Shown piece by piece: positions 4,630 through 6,114 of a stretch of DNA of 6,114 nt. Position 1 is the first letter of the stretch, and each line of letters opens with the position of its first letter. This stretch comes from Spirochaetales bacterium (GTDB taxonomy: Bacteria > Spirochaetota > Spirochaetia > DTKZ01), in assembly GCA_031266855.1 (NCBI GenBank), contig JAISAF010000261.1:1-6114 (forward strand), given 5' to 3'. Below the pieces are notes generated by a model, which saw nothing but the letters and a program-made list of their open reading frames with translations, ran no database searches and was not told the DNA's origin. The position numbers and the translations under genes were made by a program.

Positions 4630-6114
4630 TCAAAACAGCCGTAGCTGCGGATCCTTTTTTCGTGGTGGGAGAGTTTCCGTTTCCGCGGGCACGTGGGGTT
4701 CAAGATGGCGTAGAAAGCGGCTGGGGCCGTAATCGAGTTTTCTTCCCTGAAACATCCGCGAACGGGCGTGGGACAGATAGAGGCCGGTCCGCGCGCGGGT
4801 CATGGCGACGTAGAGAAGGCGTTTTTCTTCTTCAATTTTTGTGTTAGTCGCAATGCTGTCCGGGGAGGAATCCCCGTCGTAGAGGGTGAAAGGGAGAAGC
4901 CCCTCTTCAAGACCGGCGATAAATACGTGGTCGAATTCAAGACCTTTTGAGGCGTGTATAGTGAGTATATTGACTGCTTCCACATATATGTGCAGCTCCT
5001 CGCGCCAGGGTTTTTCACCTATCAGATGGAAAGGGATGCCGTGATCCTTCAGGGCTTTTTCGATAGGGGCTGCCATTGCCGATGCCCGCAGCAGAATGGC
5101 GCAGTCTCCAAAACTTTGAAGGCCGCCTTCTTCTGTGCTGTCCACGATTCCAGAGTCGAGGGCGAAGAACGCGGAGCCGCCGATAAGCCGTGAAATGCGG
5201 CGCGCGATGCCTTCGGCTTCCGCCTTTTCCGTGGGATACTGGCAGCGTACTATGCGCGCCGGCGCCGCTTTGCCTTCGAGCCGTCTGCCGCTCAAACTGT
5301 CCGCCGCGGATAGTATCGGCGCGGCGCAACGGAAGCTCTTTGTTAAATGATAGACGGCCGCGCCGGGATAGTCTTCGCGGAAACGGTCGATATAGCGCGG
5401 GTCAGCGCCCCGGAAACCGTAGATTGCCTGGTCGGGGTCGCCGATAACACAAAGCCGCGGCCCTTCTCCTGTAGCCCCTTCTCCCGTGGACCCTGCCCCC
5501 GCAGACACTGGGGACACCCCGGACACCGTGGACGCCATAGATGCCGCAGACGCTTCGGACATCGCGGGCGTTTTTGAAGGAACAAGAGCGCGAATCAAAA
5601 CATACTGGGCGAAGTTGACATCCTGGTATTCGTCTACAAAGATATGGCTGTATGGCCCCGGCGCGGGAACGCTGTCCCGGCGGGCAATCAGGCGCAGCGC
5701 GCCGGCGATAAGGTCGTCAAAATCCAGAACGCCCAGCGCTTTCAGGCGGTTGCGGTATCCGGCATATACCGCTTCCAGAAGAGGGTCCGCGCGCAGCGCC
5801 GCAGCTTCCCCGGCAAACAGTTCAAGCCCCGCCGCGCTGAATCCCGGCGAGGTCTGCCCCGGCAGCAGAAGAAAGCGTTTGCGCTCTTCAATGTAGGAAG
5901 CGGCCGCCCTCAGGCGCGGCCCTCTTTTCCCGCCCGCTGTTTCCCGCAGGACTTCCTCCAGAATTCCGCGCTGTTCTTCCTCGTCAAGAACACGGAAATC
6001 CTCCGGGATACCGGCCTGTCCTGAATATTTCCGTAAAACCGCAGCGCAAAAGGAATGGAAGGTCGCCGAAGTAATTTTCCTTCCCGCCTCTTCCCCCGCT
6101 GTTTCCGCGATTCG
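4630..6114 (-). CDS. UvrD/PcrA-like superfamily 1 DNA helicase, N-terminus cut by window edge
   Basis: The frame is open from the right edge (6114) for 494 codons to TGA at 4630. Walker A (motif I) and the start lie outside. Numbering from the edge: ATFHSFCAAVLRKY (17-30), motif II FVDEYQD (Walker B, 159-165), motif III CVIGDPDQAIYGFRG (222-236), motif IV LTKSFRC (257-263), motif V TIHASKGLEF (385-394) and motif VI EEEKRLLYVAMTRAR (428-442). It is an ATP-driven 3'-5' DNA translocase/helicase of the Rep/UvrD/PcrA group, acting in repair or fork restart in the cytoplasm. Three oddities stand out. A Ser/Ala-rich insert of about 35-40 residues lies between motifs II and III. The roughly 150-residue 2B subdomain expected between GEKPW (366-370) and motif V seems absent. 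The C-terminus ends QLRLF, like a sliding-clamp binding peptide. The apparent TTG start at 5598 is inside the conserved core and is not real. The paralogue name (uvrD, pcrA or rep) cannot be fixed. Confidence 0.88.
   Translation of the reverse strand, partial: RIAETAGEEAGRKITSATFHSFCAAVLRKYSGQAGIPEDFRVLDEEEQRGILEEVLRETAGGKRGPRLRAAASYIEERKRFLLLPGQTSPGFSAAGLELFAGEAAALRADPLLEAVYAGYRNRLKALGVLDFDDLIAGALRLIARRDSVPAPGPYSHIFVDEYQDVNFAQYVLIRALVPSKTPAMSEASAASMASTVSGVSPVSAGAGSTGEGATGEGPRLCVIGDPDQAIYGFRGADPRYIDRFREDYPGAAVYHLTKSFRCAAPILSAADSLSGRRLEGKAAPARIVRCQYPTEKAEAEGIARRISRLIGGSAFFALDSGIVDSTEEGGLQSFGDCAILLRASAMAAPIEKALKDHGIPFHLIGEKPWREELHIYVEAVNILTIHASKGLEFDHVFIAGLEEGLLPFTLYDGDSSPDSIATNTKIEEEKRLLYVAMTRARTGLYLSHARSRMFQGRKLDYGPSRFLRHLEPHVPAETETLPPRKKDPQLRLF
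4981..4992. repeat. 12-bp perfect palindrome inside the helicase gene
   Basis: CACATATATGTG is its own reverse complement. It encodes HIYV, exactly in the short linker where the helicase 2B subdomain would be expected. Confidence 0.5.
5461..5484. repeat. 15-bp tandem duplication in helicase insert
   Basis: CCCTTCTCC occurs at 5461-5469 and 5476-5484, a period of 15 bp. On the minus strand it encodes a five-residue repeat, TGEGA then TGEGP, immediately before helicase motif III. Confidence 0.6.
5503..5565. repeat. Minisatellite of seven degenerate 9-bp units in helicase gene
   Basis: Seven consecutive 9-bp units with plus-strand consensus RGACRCC followed by two variable bases run without interruption. 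In the helicase frame each unit encodes a tripeptide x-[A/V/M]-S, seven times (residues 184-204 from the window edge). The units are diverged at the variable and third positions yet keep period and frame. Confidence 0.75.

Noticed and set aside
5596..5598. TTG as the helicase start codon
   Set aside because: Motif II and other conserved helicase sequence lie upstream in the same open frame, so the true start is beyond the window edge.
5135..6024. Several plus-strand open frames over the helicase
   Set aside because: GC-rich antisense shadows; the minus strand carries ordered helicase motifs over the same bases.

Overview
The window looks like a chromosomal piece of a gut-type anaerobic bacterium with roughly balanced base composition. 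A termite-gut or other Treponema-like spirochaete would fit: GLUG-type surface repeats, an ISAzo13-family element and an inositol/sugar-type catabolic cluster. This is an inference from gene content only; no rRNA or other phylogenetic marker is present.

Left part (1-2361). Three genes on the minus strand read toward coordinate 1: a VOC/glyoxalase-fold protein (2211-1750), a creatininase-family hydrolase (1666-545) that most resembles the 3-dehydro-scyllo-inosose (diketo-inositol) hydrolase subgroup, and a YczE/YyaS/YitT-type membrane protein that runs off the left edge. A stem-loop with a T-tract separates the first two genes. A 19-codon signal-peptide-like ORF with a good ribosome binding site sits just upstream of the VOC gene. 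Before it come the terminator and the C-terminal remnant (2547-2362) of a sugar ABC transporter substrate-binding protein. The picture is a small carbohydrate or cyclitol operon whose transport gene was broken.

Middle (about 2548-3806). A single ISAzo13-family insertion sequence lies here, with 14-bp terminal inverted repeats. Its promoter begins inside the left repeat and its stop codon lies inside the right repeat. The transposase keeps its DDE residues but carries two frameshifts, so it is probably dead. To its left is a minus-strand gene that lost its 5' part; to its right is a plus-strand GLUG-repeat surface protein (3808-4413) that also lost its 5' part. A simple insertion cannot explain that layout, so the element marks a rearrangement breakpoint.

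Right part (4414-6114). A convergent intergenic region of about 216 bp carries a duplicated 24-bp motif, nested hairpins and a plausible plus-strand terminator. Next comes a UvrD/PcrA-like superfamily 1 helicase on the minus strand, cut by the right edge. It has three unusual traits: a seven-unit 9-bp minisatellite encoding a Ser-rich insert between motifs II and III, an apparently missing 2B subdomain, and a C-terminal QLRLF that matches the sliding-clamp binding consensus.
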